From assembly GCF_040717535.1 (NCBI RefSeq), contig NZ_JBFEFI010000006.1, forward strand, positions 310,001 through 374,000: a DNA stretch of 64,000 nucleotides. The letters are read 5' to 3'. Position 1 is the first letter of the stretch. Each line of letters begins with the position of its first letter. The notes beneath the pieces were generated by a model. It saw nothing but the letters and a program-made list of their open reading frames with translations. It was not told the DNA's origin and ran no database searches. Position numbers and translations under genes: made by a program. Below, one piece after another: positions 28,701 through 37,002 of this stretch. This stretch comes from Thalassoglobus sp. JC818. Lineage in GTDB: Bacteria; Planctomycetota; Planctomycetia; Planctomycetales; Planctomycetaceae.

Positions 28701-28964
28701 TCGGCGCGGGTACTCGAAACTCTCGGTAATCCAGAATCGCCCTTTTTCGTCGATGCACATTCCGACCGGGTTCACGACGTCCGGTTCGTGAGCCACAACT
28801 TGCACCGAAAAGCCTTCCGGAACGACCATCTTTGCGACAGCTTCCTCTGCTGAGAGAGCTGGGCCGGGTGGTTTTTCGTGTCGGCGAGGAATTTCGAGAC
28901 GTTGGGCAAACGAAAATGTTGAAAGGGAAACAAGCAGCACACAAGCTGCAACAAGGTGACGCAT
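25776..28964 (-). CDS. PVC-type haem-binding CxxCH protein with propeller domain
   Basis: The 1062-residue exported protein has a signal peptide (MRHLVAACVLLVSLSTFSFAQ). Then comes the N-terminal PVC-type propeller domain with VPEGFSVQVVAHEPDVVNPVGM, DTDGDGRVDKTTVFAEGL and SGIAVGYGGVWVANAPDLLF. A helical HEAT-like middle follows, and a C-terminal cytochrome c with CAQCHKIYG, then GPDITRNGRNNWEQLLQNVFDPSAVI. These proteins occur in planctomycetes and related PVC bacteria and are thought to be redox enzymes of sugar breakdown. ATG 28964 follows a GGGAAG ribosome-binding site; the frame is open to 29066. A terminator follows; it stands alone in its transcript. Confidence 0.92.
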   Translation of the reverse strand: MRHLVAACVLLVSLSTFSFAQRLEIPRRHEKPPGPALSAEEAVAKMVVPEGFSVQVVAHEPDVVNPVGMCIDEKGRFWITESFEYPRREPGPGRDRIKVLEDTDGDGRVDKTTVFAEGLNIPSGIAVGYGGVWVANAPDLLFMQDTDGDLKADKVETVVTGFGRTDTHELPNSLTWGPDGWLYGLNGVFNYCDVKYTEENPNFDPNHPGWKFTCVMFRVHPRTREFQIFSEGTSNPWGIAINGEGDFFISACVIDHLWHIVEDAYYIRQGGPYPPHTWPHRSIVDHKHQKAAYCGITWFESPAYPAEYQNVLYMGNIHGACINADIADPNGASYKGRPHPGFPAPEGAFEHDTVRKIGEGEDARLADFLSANDAWFMPVVQKVGPDGCLYILDWYDRYHCYQDANADPEGVDRGKGRLYRVVYKGHENSKAADLGAKTDDELVALLDDANVYNRETAQRLLSERIAGDSEAYATLDSQALDTQRETDSRLRSIWTLSGTSAGISEETLEQLVAGSDPLIRSWGIRLARNLEPEAPGLGEMVVSEFLNPEAEDPYKGDRFQNLDPKVLLQLAVLIPKYDGTDFLVPLKFRQTVELMHVQKAAANDPLITHVVWQNLLDMSNTEGAMSDVLRGFLTVQSQEDRQPPVWMGRLVNVAMSRYALTGEQAAAMIAVASRDSRVARNVIGELTRGIQQYPPKEEFLAEFRASAEPIIRKVLISGRENELFEDYLFLGAALGMSEAQVAMRQEFHNSRDEQFRLKVVQTLITAKDQQILTLVRDSLTSKTASDSFRSGLISSLGDLNDPAIAEMLIEIYDDLQPNVQPRVIEVLTQRSSWSLALLKQIEAEQLAKELLNLNQLKRVASFNDDELKAAIARVYGQIREDRRSDRQHVINFHRDFLNGTPGDPHQGVAVFKKVCAQCHKIYGEGAEVGPDITRNGRNNWEQLLQNVFDPSAVIGPGYQARLLATEDGRVLTGLPIEESDTRVVLKIQGGKIENIPREEIEAYKVSEVSMMPEDLEKQLTPQELADLFAFLALDKPPTDPGATILSGAPKQKIRDQKSEGSE

Positions 28965-29158
28965 AATGTCTTCCCGAATTGAAAACAGGTGGGAATGTGT
29001 TGGAGGTTGAATCAAACTGAAAGCGATTCTCACAGATACTGTCGTGAACCAATCAAAAAGTTTCAATCAATCCCAGCGACAAGTTCGTAGAATCCAAGTG
29101 GTGAGACCGCTGATGATGACGGGCCAAGACGAATTGGGCTGAACCGGGAGAAGCTTTC

Positions 29159-30208
29159 GTGTACGAATTCCCGCCGCAAACGTGGTACATGCAGGGCTGG
29201 TGGCCAACGCTCTGGCATTGTGGAGTTCTGGCCGTTGGGTTGGGGCTGATGTCGCTGTACGCGAGAAAGAAGCGAACTCCTGATCCGTATGACGCAGGCA
29301 AGATTGCAGTCATCGCGGCACTGGCAACATGTCTCTTTCTGGTACCGCGGGGAAGAGAGCCATGGGAGACTCACCGACCGGCACCTGCCATCTTCTTCTT
29401 GATGATTTGGGGAGCAGCTGCAGTCGCAACGATTCGAAATTGGTATTTGCTGACGCAGAAAGATAGTGATTTCCAGGTCTGGATCAGCCTCGGAACTGTT
29501 GTGATCGCACCTCTTTTTTTGTTTACGTGTTTAATTCCACTGCCTTTCGACGCCATGGGTCGCGAAGCAGCAAGGCGCGTACAATGCAAGAATCAACTGA
29601 AACGAATTGGTCTGGCACTTCACACTTATCATGACGTGTACTCGATGTTTCCGCTTCATCAATCAGGGTCACCTTCGCACAGTTGGCGAGTCGATCTCTT
29701 GCCGTATCTGGACGAAGGGGCTCTCTATGCAACATACGACTTTGGCGAAGAATGGAACGAAGGGTCGAACAAGTTAGTCGCGGAAACGGATCTACTTTTC
29801 TACCAATGCTATTCCATCCCAAGAAACTATCAGGAAATCACCTATCCGCCGACGGATTATTTCGCAATTACCGGAGAGGAGACTGCATGGCCGGATTCCG
29901 AAGCTTCTCGACTGTCAGACTTTTCTGATGGGTCGTCCAACACGTTGCAGGTCGTTGAAGCTTGCAGAAAGAAAGAGATTCCGTGGTGTGAACCGCGCGA
30001 TCTGGAGCTGACAGACGAGACGCTTGGAATCAATCTGCCCGGACCGGAGTCACACTCGTCACCGGGAATTATCTCCAGCTACCACGGAGAAGGAGCCAAC
30101 GTTCTATTCGCAGACGGAGCGGTTCGAAGTCTCAGCGAGAGGACTGAACCTGCCATTTTAGAGGCGATGCTGACCCGTTCCAGCAACGATGATTCAGGAG
30201 AGTTTTAG
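29159..30208 (+). CDS. DUF1559 protein with polytopic N-terminus, copy 1
   Basis: The 349-residue protein begins with GTG (29159), preceded by GGGAGAAG. In place of the usual pilin-like start, it has four predicted membrane helices (about 17-33, 47-63, 76-95, 107-127). The DUF1559 core follows: GREAARRVQCKNQLKRIGLALHTYHD (134-159), MFPLHQSGSPSHSWRVDLLPYLD, TDYFAITG, and the closing SSYHGEGANVLFADGAVRSLSE. DUF1559 proteins are abundant in planctomycetes and their function is unclear. The next gene is its paralogue 120 bp on, same strand. Its product would be anchored in the inner membrane. Confidence 0.9.
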   Translation: MYEFPPQTWYMQGWWPTLWHCGVLAVGLGLMSLYARKKRTPDPYDAGKIAVIAALATCLFLVPRGREPWETHRPAPAIFFLMIWGAAAVATIRNWYLLTQKDSDFQVWISLGTVVIAPLFLFTCLIPLPFDAMGREAARRVQCKNQLKRIGLALHTYHDVYSMFPLHQSGSPSHSWRVDLLPYLDEGALYATYDFGEEWNEGSNKLVAETDLLFYQCYSIPRNYQEITYPPTDYFAITGEETAWPDSEASRLSDFSDGSSNTLQVVEACRKKEIPWCEPRDLELTDETLGINLPGPESHSSPGIISSYHGEGANVLFADGAVRSLSERTEPAILEAMLTRSSNDDSGEF

Positions 30209-30328
30209 CCAGAGCGGCCCCTTTGGGTGCACTCGTAAGAACGAGTCAACATGTCGGAATGTCAGCACTTAGAGGACCCTGAGAATGACCAACTACTATC
30301 GATTGTCGTGAACAAGAACTGAGCGATC

Positions 30329-31360
30329 ATGTACGAATTCCCGCCGCAGACGTGGTACATGCAGGGCTGGTGGCCAACACTTTGGCATTGTGGAGTGCTG
30401 GTCGTCGGGCTGGGGCTGATGTCGCTCTTCGTCAGGAAGAAACACAAAGTATGTGTCGTCGACCCGTGGCTGATTCTGCTCATTGCCATCGGCACGAGTT
30501 ACCTCTTAACGCTCCCCACTGCAGCACCTTGGGAACCGTTTCGCGGCGCTCATCCTCTGGTCTTCATCATCACCTGGCTCGTGGGATTGAGTTGCATCAT
30601 TTCCAACGGGTTAGGGATTGGTAAGGTTCATGGCTGGGCTGGATTGTCGTGGTGTTTTTTCTTGCTTTCAACAATTCTGATTCTGTTCATGCTCATCCCG
30701 GTCTCACGCGCCGGAGAAGCTGCAAGACGTGCACAGTGCAAGAATAACCTGAAACAAATTGGGCTCGCACTTCACAATTACCATGATGCGAACGCGATGT
30801 TTCCGCCTCATCAATCAGGGTCGCCTCTGCACAGTTGGCGAGTCAATCTCTTGCCGTATCTGGATCAGGGGCCTCTCTATGAAACATACGACTTTGACGA
30901 AGAGTGGAACGAAGGGGCGAACAAAACAGTGGCGAAAACGAAACTGTCTTTCTACCAATGCCCTTCCGTTCCGAAAGCCGCGCAGGGGGACGTTTATCCG
31001 CGGACGGATTATTTCGCAGTCACCGGTGAGGAGACTGCGTGGCCGGATTCCAGAGCAACTCGGCTGTCTGATTTTTTTGATGTGTCAGCAAACACCGTCA
31101 TGATCGTCGAAGCCTGCGGGATTGAAGAGATTCCATGGTGTGAACCGCGCGATGTCGAGCTTACAGACGAGGCACTTGGAATCAATCTGCCCGGACCGGA
31201 GCCACACTCGTCACCGGGAATCATCTCCAGCTATCACCGAAGCCGAGCGAACGTCCTGTTCGCAGATGGAGCAACACGGTTTCTCAGCGAGAACATCGAA
31301 CCGGCAGTCTTGAAGGCGATGCTGACCCGTTCCGGTAATGATGATCCGGGAGAGTTTTAA
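30329..31360 (+). CDS. DUF1559 protein with polytopic N-terminus, copy 2
   Basis: The 343-residue paralogue has the same layout: a start MYEFPPQTWYMQGWWPTLWH almost identical to copy 1, membrane helices to about residue 125, then GEAARRAQCKNNLKQIGLALHNYHD, MFPPHQSGSPLHSWRVNLLPYLD and an end with SSYHRSRANVLFADGATRFLSE. The first 35 or so codons and the C-terminal core are very similar to copy 1, whereas the stretch of about 36-120 is largely unrelated. This is a tandem duplication with either relaxed selection in the middle or gene conversion at the ends. Function is unknown. ATG 30329 is used. Confidence 0.9.
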   Translation: MYEFPPQTWYMQGWWPTLWHCGVLVVGLGLMSLFVRKKHKVCVVDPWLILLIAIGTSYLLTLPTAAPWEPFRGAHPLVFIITWLVGLSCIISNGLGIGKVHGWAGLSWCFFLLSTILILFMLIPVSRAGEAARRAQCKNNLKQIGLALHNYHDANAMFPPHQSGSPLHSWRVNLLPYLDQGPLYETYDFDEEWNEGANKTVAKTKLSFYQCPSVPKAAQGDVYPRTDYFAVTGEETAWPDSRATRLSDFFDVSANTVMIVEACGIEEIPWCEPRDVELTDEALGINLPGPEPHSSPGIISSYHRSRANVLFADGATRFLSENIEPAVLKAMLTRSGNDDPGEF

Positions 31361-31494
31361 GCGAACCAGGAAGTTCTCCAAAATTTGGTTAATCCTTTCC
31401 GTCTCGTGGCTGAGCTGCGATTCGTGCTCATTTCAGATCGGGCTCGCTTTCCACTACCATCGAGGCCTCGACTATCCCCTGATGAGGAATCCCG

Positions 31495-32706
31495 ATGCTC
31501 GCTCGACGACTGTTCTTCTCTTTCTCTTTTCTGATGACGATCGCAGCTTTTAGCAATGGCGTGATTGCGGCTGGTCCCGAACCGATTCGGCTGTGGCCCG
31601 ACGGAGCGCCGGGAGCAAAAGGAGAGGAAGATCTCGATATCCCGCTGGTGCGAATCTATCAGCCCGAAGAAGCGAACACAGGGACGGCGGTGGTGATTCT
31701 GCCAGGTGGAGGCTACGGCGGGCTGGCGATGGACCACGAAGGTCATCAAATCGCAAAGTGGTGGAATCGACACGGTGTCACCGGGCTGGTGGTGACCTAT
31801 CGACACGGAGCTCGTTATCAGCATCCCGCCCCGCTTCAGGATGCCCAGCGAGCGATTCGATACGCTCGTGCTCACGCCGACGAACTGAAGATTGATCCCA
31901 ATCGCGTAGGTGTCATGGGGTTCTCAGCCGGAGGTCATCTCGCTTCAACAGTCTCAACACACTTTGACGCGGGAGATTCGAACAGCGACGATCCCGTGGC
32001 GAAACAGGGTTCACGGCCTGATTTTGCAGTGCTCTGTTACCCGGTCATTTCTATGAAAGATGCCCCTGCCCATCGAGGATCGCGCAGGAATCTGCTTGGA
32101 GAGAATCCTGACCCGGAATTGATTGACAGTCTTTCCAATCATCTTCAAGTCACAGCCGAGACGCCGCCGACGTTCGTGTTTCATACTGCTGAAGACCCTG
32201 TCGTCCCGGTTCAGAATGCCCTGCTCTACTACTCGGCTTTGATGGAAAACGGAGTAGCTGCTGAGCTGCACATCTATCAGAAAGGACGGCACGGAGTCGG
32301 GCTGGCACCCAACGATCCTGTTCTCTCGTCATGGCCACAGCGTCTGCTGGATTGGATGAGAGTCAATAACTTTCTGACAGCTGACAAGAGGGTCTCTGTG
32401 AGTGGAGCTGTTGAAGTGGATGGCCAACCGTTGCGATGGGGCATGATCGCCTTTCAATCAATTGATCGAGAAGCATCACCATCGTCAGCCACGCTGGTGA
32501 GCGGCGGAAAGTTCGAGATCCCCGAAGTCGATGGCCCGGTCCCCGGAAGCTACAGCGTGTCCGTTGTCGACATGGGAACCTTCGCACGTCAACCAAGCAT
32601 TGAAGACGCTGCGACTGTCTCGTCAGGAGCGAAGCAAGACGAAGTCAATGTTGTCATCCCCGAAGATGAGACTGCTTCCTTCGAGTTTCACTTTGACCAG
32701 CCATAG
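31495..32706 (+). CDS. Exported alpha/beta hydrolase (esterase-like)
   Basis: The 403-residue protein has a signal peptide (MLARRLFFSFSFLMTIAAFS) and a GAGGA ribosome-binding site. The hydrolase fold has the oxyanion region LPGGGYGGLAMDHEG, the nucleophile GFSAGGH, the acid region HTAEDPVVPVQNA and the histidine in QKGRHGVGL. Such planctomycete enzymes are annotated as esterases or xylan-acting hydrolases. Residues from about 305 form a beta-rich extension (VSVSGAVEVDGQPLRWGMIAF, PVPGSYSVSVVD) like a carboxypeptidase-regulatory domain. Its TAG stop is the first bases of repeat copy F. The substrate is unknown. Confidence 0.9.
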   Translation: MLARRLFFSFSFLMTIAAFSNGVIAAGPEPIRLWPDGAPGAKGEEDLDIPLVRIYQPEEANTGTAVVILPGGGYGGLAMDHEGHQIAKWWNRHGVTGLVVTYRHGARYQHPAPLQDAQRAIRYARAHADELKIDPNRVGVMGFSAGGHLASTVSTHFDAGDSNSDDPVAKQGSRPDFAVLCYPVISMKDAPAHRGSRRNLLGENPDPELIDSLSNHLQVTAETPPTFVFHTAEDPVVPVQNALLYYSALMENGVAAELHIYQKGRHGVGLAPNDPVLSSWPQRLLDWMRVNNFLTADKRVSVSGAVEVDGQPLRWGMIAFQSIDREASPSSATLVSGGKFEIPEVDGPVPGSYSVSVVDMGTFARQPSIEDAATVSSGAKQDEVNVVIPEDETASFEFHFDQP

Positions 32707-32770
32707 AGCAGGTTGCTCTATCCTGTGCACTCTCGAAGTCCAGCGTGAGCCTGAAAAATCTCGAGCACTC
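32704..32770 (+). repeat. Dispersed intergenic repeat, partial copy F
   Basis: TAGAGCAGGTTGCTCTATCC then TGTGCACTC matches the left half of the full repeat; the right part (CCTGAAAAATCTCGAGCACTC) is only loosely similar. The initial TAG is the stop codon of the hydrolase gene. Confidence 0.6.
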
Positions 32771-32808
32771 AACCGGGAGGGACACTCGCTTCTTTCACTC
32801 CAAGTTCT

Positions 32809-33816
32809 TTAGAGGAGTGGCTGCGAGTCGTCCAAGCCCATGACGTTCGACCCGAACACTTCTGTCGGAACAGCCCCGTTGCGAGTCATATCGAGCACGT
32901 AGGCACAGTCTCGACCATTCTGCTTGGCTGCGTAGAGACAATTGTCTGCTTGATTGACGAGATCTTCGGTCGTCGGTGAATCAAGTTGTGACCGAATCAT
33001 CGCTGCGCCGATGGACAACGACAAAGTCGGGAGTTCCGGGAGAGACTGAATGGCGATCTTTCGAACACCTTCCTGAATTCTCCGAATCGGAATATTCAGT
33101 TGTGAGGCTGTACATCCGGAAAGAACGGCGGCGAACTCGTCTCCTCCGTAACGGACGAGAAGATCGTACGACCGCAGTTGACTACGAATCACATTGCCGA
33201 CTTCGAGCAGCACCTGATCGCCAACGGAATGACCGAACTCGTCATTGATCTGCTTGAAGAAGTCGAGATCGATCAGGACCACACAGAGTGAAGTCGAATT
33301 GCGCGTCAGTCGCTGCCACTCTTCTTCGATTCGTCGTTCGAACACCAGTCGATTCGGCAATCGCGTAACGGGATCGACCAACGCATCGTCCAAAATCCGC
33401 TTGATTGAACTCCATCGCAAGTAGAGTTCATCTTCAATCAGCAGTGCTGCCATGTCATCTTTGGCTGTCGAAACAGTGTAGCCGTCAATCTTCACTTCAC
33501 TTTCGGCTCCCAGCTTCTTCCAGTCTTCTGACTGATTTTTCTGATAGCAGTCCAACCTCGCTCCGATTGCAGAACCGAGAGCCATATCACACCAGCGACG
33601 ACGTTCGATGAAGTTCGGTGAAGCAACTCGTTGAAGCAATTCTTCGACTTCAACAATTCCCAGCAACTCTCCTCGATCGTCTTCAATCAGCAGGAACCGG
33701 TGGCTGTCCAGATCGATCTGTGCAAGGACATCAGCCACGATTTGAGTGTGCCGAAACCTCCGTCCGCTTTCCTGGATCCCTGGCTTTAGAATCAGTTGTG
33801 CTTGACGTTCCAACAT
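32809..33816 (-). CDS. GGDEF diguanylate cyclase with CBS-like N-terminus
   Basis: The 335-residue protein has a short CBS-like sensory part (VADVLAQIDLDSHRFLLIED and GELLGIVEVEELLQRVA, about 23-65), a linker and a C-terminal GGDEF domain. The domain has DPVTRLPNRLVFERRIEEEW, LIDLDFFKQINDEFGH and the intact signature RYGGDEF, so it should make cyclic di-GMP. No membrane segment is seen, so it is cytoplasmic. ATG 33816 (MLERQAQL) is used; the frame starts at a TTG at 33831. The short C-terminal tail is not conserved. No EAL gene is adjacent. Confidence 0.92.
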   Translation of the reverse strand: MLERQAQLILKPGIQESGRRFRHTQIVADVLAQIDLDSHRFLLIEDDRGELLGIVEVEELLQRVASPNFIERRRWCDMALGSAIGARLDCYQKNQSEDWKKLGAESEVKIDGYTVSTAKDDMAALLIEDELYLRWSSIKRILDDALVDPVTRLPNRLVFERRIEEEWQRLTRNSTSLCVVLIDLDFFKQINDEFGHSVGDQVLLEVGNVIRSQLRSYDLLVRYGGDEFAAVLSGCTASQLNIPIRRIQEGVRKIAIQSLPELPTLSLSIGAAMIRSQLDSPTTEDLVNQADNCLYAAKQNGRDCAYVLDMTRNGAVPTEVFGSNVMGLDDSQPLL

Positions 33817-34311
33817 CGATCTGACCTGCAAGATTCAATAGGCTACTTTCCGCTCGTCATTAAATGACGTTCGAAAACCCGAAGCCTCGCACCGTGTAAA
33901 GCTGTCCCTGACTCTAGCTGTCATTTACAGCTTGATCCGGTCTGTTTCGAAGGAACTGATTCAGAATCTGAATCTGTGCTCGCTCCGCAAAGCTTCACGT
34001 TTTCGAATGCTGAAACGTAAGTCTCTAATTCTCGACAGGCGTTACGAATTTTTTCGATGAGACGAATTCGTCGGAAAAATCTTAAAATGGTGATTTCGCA
34101 CAACATTCCATCGAAACTCGCGCCAGAACGATGCCAAAACTCCGCATGGGAGAACTGCCAGCAAATGTCGCGAAAGAATGAACGACTGAGAACAAAATCA
34201 GCGTAGGCTGCCAACAGCCCGTTGCAAAAAATCGACCAACCAACTTTTCGCAACAGACGTTTCAATCCACAACCACGCGGGAATCCACTGCTTCAAATTC
34301 ACCAAGCAAGA
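33817..34311. other. Non-coding stretch, nothing secure
   Basis: One minus-strand frame (33921-34265, 114 codons) exists but shows no recognisable motif, so I do not call it a gene. The promoter of the GGDEF gene should lie next to 33816. Confidence 0.4.
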
Positions 34312-34332
34312 GCAGCTTTCGACAAAAGCTGC
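34312..34332 (-). terminator. Weak terminator-like hairpin downstream of AAA gene
   Basis: On the minus strand, GCAGCTTT / AAAGCTGC arms are separated by a short loop and followed by a T-rich TCTTGCTT. It is 36 bp past the end of the MoxR-like gene. Confidence 0.4.
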
Positions 34333-34367
34333 GGCCTCAAACGAGCGCAGAGAAACCGTTGAACGGT

Positions 34368-35324
34368 TCACTCGTCATCGTCGTCGTCATCGAAATCATT
34401 ATCCGGATGGAGAGGATGATCCGGATCGAAGAAGAAGTCGCCCAACCCCATCGGCAGAACATTTCCCCCGAGTGACTGCCGTTTCTTATCTGCCAAAGAT
34501 TGCAGGTCGGTCGCATCTTCCCCGAGACACTTTTCGAGCGAGTCTCGCCAAACCGCATCTTTGGCGAGAGGATGATCAGGTTCGGCAGCAAGCCGCTTGA
34601 GAGCGAACCGCAGAACGTTGATTCCGTCGCGTGTTGAGAAATCGAGCTTGAGTTCGTGAGACTGCTGCAGGAACTCAGCTGTCAGATTCAGCATCTCTTC
34701 GTCCGAGAACGGAAGGTGATACTTGAGAATCGCCAACTCGTCTTCGCGAGAAGGGTATCCCAGAGCCAGTGTGGGCTGCAGGCGACTGAGAATGTAGTCG
34801 GGAATCTCAAACGTTGAATCGTCGTCGTTCATCGTGACGGCGCATCGAAAATCTTTGTGCGCCGGAATTGTGATCCCAGCCACGACGGACTCGACATACC
34901 GACGATGATCGAGAAGCGGAGCGAGAGAAGCCCAGGACTTCTCATTCATCCGATTTCCTTCGTCGAGCACACAGACTCCGCCCCGAATCATGGCTGTTAC
35001 CAGCGGCGATGCCTGATACTGAATCTTGCCGTTTTCAGCGAGCACAGGAGTGACGAGCAGGTCCTCAGGACGCGTATCTGCCGTACATTGGTAAATGTAC
35101 AATTCCTGCTTTCGTGCGTGCGCACCAGCGATGGCCAGCGTCGTCTTCCCGATTCCCGGTGTTCCGACGAGTCGAGGGGTCAGCGGCAAATCTGCTTTAT
35201 CGACGACCAACCAGCATGCCAGAATTTGCTTCAGTATCTCAGTTTGCCCAATCCACTCCCCTGACGACTTGTCAGGATGCCCCAAATGGAGCCGAATTCC
35301 GTCAATTTCTACATATTCCGACAT
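34368..35324 (-). CDS. MoxR-like AAA+ ATPase
   Basis: The 318-residue protein is an AAA_5/MoxR-type ATPase: Walker [10 protein letters not shown] (54-62), Walker [13 protein letters not shown] (115-126), sensor-1 [28 protein letters not shown] with an arginine finger near it, and the region [16 protein letters not shown]. MoxR ATPases remodel proteins or insert cofactors, usually with a von Willebrand A partner. No such partner lies next to it here. The C-terminus ends in an Asp tail (DFDDDDDDE). No signal peptide. It stands alone between two hairpins or promoters, divergent from the kinase gene upstream. Confidence 0.88.
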   Translation of the reverse strand: MSEYVEIDGIRLHLGHPDKSSGEWIGQTEILKQILACWLVVDKADLPLTPRLVGTPGIGKTTLAIAGAHARKQELYIYQCTADTRPEDLLVTPVLAENGKIQYQASPLVTAMIRGGVCVLDEGNRMNEKSWASLAPLLDHRRYVESVVAGITIPAHKDFRCAVTMNDDDSTFEIPDYILSRLQPTLALGYPSREDELAILKYHLPFSDEEMLNLTAEFLQQSHELKLDFSTRDGINVLRFALKRLAAEPDHPLAKDAVWRDSLEKCLGEDATDLQSLADKKRQSLGGNVLPMGLGDFFFDPDHPLHPDNDFDDDDDDE

Positions 35325-35683
35325 GACACGACCTGATTTTCAAAGCTTTGAGCACTCACCAAGCGATAATCTAATAGATCGTCAGCCAAGTTTCTCTCCT
35401 GCTCCTGTCCAAAAGACGATCTTTCAGCATCTTCCAACTGAGTCAAATTCCGTGGTTTGACTTGTGATTTGTTTGCGGAATTCTGTTTAACGACACCCCA
35501 AACATGCTACAATTTTGATTGGTGTTCCCAACTCTGGGTGCGCCATTTGCTCTGGAACTCATCTTGAAACCTGATCTCATTCATTGAGTGCTTGAACAAT
35601 CAAATCGAAGCACAGGTTTTTGGATGACTTTTAGAGACTCCTTTGCACACTCGCATGGCTTGTCCAGGAATTGCAAATCAAGC
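35325..35683. other. Divergent promoter region of AAA and kinase genes
   Basis: This 359-bp stretch holds the promoter for the kinase (see the boxes at 35486-35513) and presumably that of the AAA gene. No other feature is seen. If the kinase starts at the GTG 35588, the last 96 bases are coding. Confidence 0.5.
35486..35513 (+). promoter_or_regulatory. Candidate promoter of the kinase gene
   Basis: TTTAAC (35486-35491) and TACAAT (35508-35513), 16 bp apart, lie before either possible kinase start. The -35 box is a moderate match, the -10 box a good one. Confidence 0.3.
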
Positions 35684-36916
35684 ATGACGGTCGCACAACA
35701 CCCATTTCTGAATCAACTTCTCAAGAGTCGGATTCTCTCTCCAGCTCGAATCCAGCAGTTCGCAGATTCTATGGAAATCGATTCGGAGACAAGCTCCGTC
35801 GATGTCGCGATGGGAGCTGTGAAATCGAAGCTGATTTCGAGATACCAGGCGGAAGAGATTCTCAATGGACGAGGTCGACACTTGACTGTCGATAATTACT
35901 CTCTCGTCGACATACTCGGCTACGGCGGGATGGGTACCGTCTACATCGCCAGACACCAGCAGACGGGCCAGTTCGTGGCTGTCAAACTGCTCGGTGAGTT
36001 GACCAAGCACGACATTGGAATTCGAACACGATTCCAGCTCGAAGCACGAGCTGGCATGAAGCTTGACCACCCGAAACTGGTCAAGACGTTTCAGCTTGGA
36101 ACACTCGAAGCTCTCTACGGAGAGACAGAGTATATGGTCATGGAACTGGTTCAGGGAGTGACCCTTCTGGAAGGGATCAGTTTCAGCTCTGGACCACTCA
36201 AACACGATGCCGCCTGCGATGTGATTTGTCAGGCTGCCGAAGGTCTTCAGTACCTGCACGATCAGGGAATGGTGCACCGAGACGTCAAGCCGGACAACAT
36301 CCTGATTGAAGTCGACGGAAACGCGAAGCTGTTGGACTTCGGTTTGACACTCGCCGACGAAGCAGCCTTCGACGAAGAATTCTCGCTCGCGATGATCTTT
36401 GGTCACGACTGCCTCGGCACAGCGGACTTTATCCCACCTGAACAGTCGTTGGATTCGCTGAAAGTCGATCCACGGGCCGACGTCTATTCACTGGGATGCA
36501 CCTTATACACAGCACTGACTGCCAAGCGTCCATTCCCCGGACTCAGCCGTGTTGACACGGTCAAAGCTCACCGGAATCAACCGCGACCGCGAATCGAAAA
36601 ATACAATCAAAAGATTCCGAAAGAATTGTCCGATCTCGTTCAACGCATGATGGCGATCGATCCTGATGGCCGACCCGCGACGATGACCGAAGTCATTGCC
36701 TTGTTGGAACCGTATCGTAAGCGACGTAACTGGAGCTTCGAGTTCAATCAGGTTCTGCAGCAACGCCGCGAACTCCGTCGGAAGTACATCTCCGAATCGC
36801 GAGCACGATCAGGTCAAAGCCACCGCACGACGGAGGTCAACTCTCGTCAGGAAACAGAAACTCCCGGCAAGAAGAAGGTGACGGGAGATCATCCACTCGA
36901 AGATTTCGAGTCGTAA
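35684..36916 (+). CDS. Soluble Ser/Thr protein kinase (Hanks type)
   Basis: The 410-residue protein has a short N-terminal domain (1-68) of the kind seen before planctomycete kinases, then a complete kinase domain: GYGGMGTVY (79-87), Lys101 in AVKLL, catalytic HRDVKPDN (198-205), DFG (218-220) and the APE-equivalent TADFIPPEQ. A Gln/Arg-rich basic tail ends it. There is no membrane segment, unlike PASTA kinases, so it is cytoplasmic. Possible targets include FHA proteins such as that at 24.0 kb, an inference only. I use ATG 35684; GTG 35588 and ATG 35624 are in frame but their added residues are not conserved-looking. Confidence 0.92.
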   Translation: MTVAQHPFLNQLLKSRILSPARIQQFADSMEIDSETSSVDVAMGAVKSKLISRYQAEEILNGRGRHLTVDNYSLVDILGYGGMGTVYIARHQQTGQFVAVKLLGELTKHDIGIRTRFQLEARAGMKLDHPKLVKTFQLGTLEALYGETEYMVMELVQGVTLLEGISFSSGPLKHDAACDVICQAAEGLQYLHDQGMVHRDVKPDNILIEVDGNAKLLDFGLTLADEAAFDEEFSLAMIFGHDCLGTADFIPPEQSLDSLKVDPRADVYSLGCTLYTALTAKRPFPGLSRVDTVKAHRNQPRPRIEKYNQKIPKELSDLVQRMMAIDPDGRPATMTEVIALLEPYRKRRNWSFEFNQVLQQRRELRRKYISESRARSGQSHRTTEVNSRQETETPGKKKVTGDHPLEDFES

Positions 36917-36954
36917 TCAATAAGCTTCAAGACGGCTCACGCTAAGCATCTTTG

Positions 36955-36989
36955 AGCCACACGTACGGACGTTCCCGCACGTGTTGGCT
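36955..36989. terminator. Bidirectional hairpin between convergent genes
   Basis: Arms GCCACACGTACGG and CCCGCACGTGTTGGC pair with few mismatches around a loop of about 5 nt, between the convergent kinase and DUF151 genes. No T run follows, so efficiency is uncertain. Confidence 0.5.
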
Positions 36990-37002
36990 GAAAGAGCATT
37001 CT

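Noticed and set aside
33921-34265. 114-codon minus-strand frame between the GGDEF and AAA genes
   Set aside because: No recognisable pattern and no good ribosome-binding site; too weak to list as a gene.
35678-36406. 242-codon minus-strand frame opposite the kinase gene
   Set aside because: Antisense shadow of the kinase domain.
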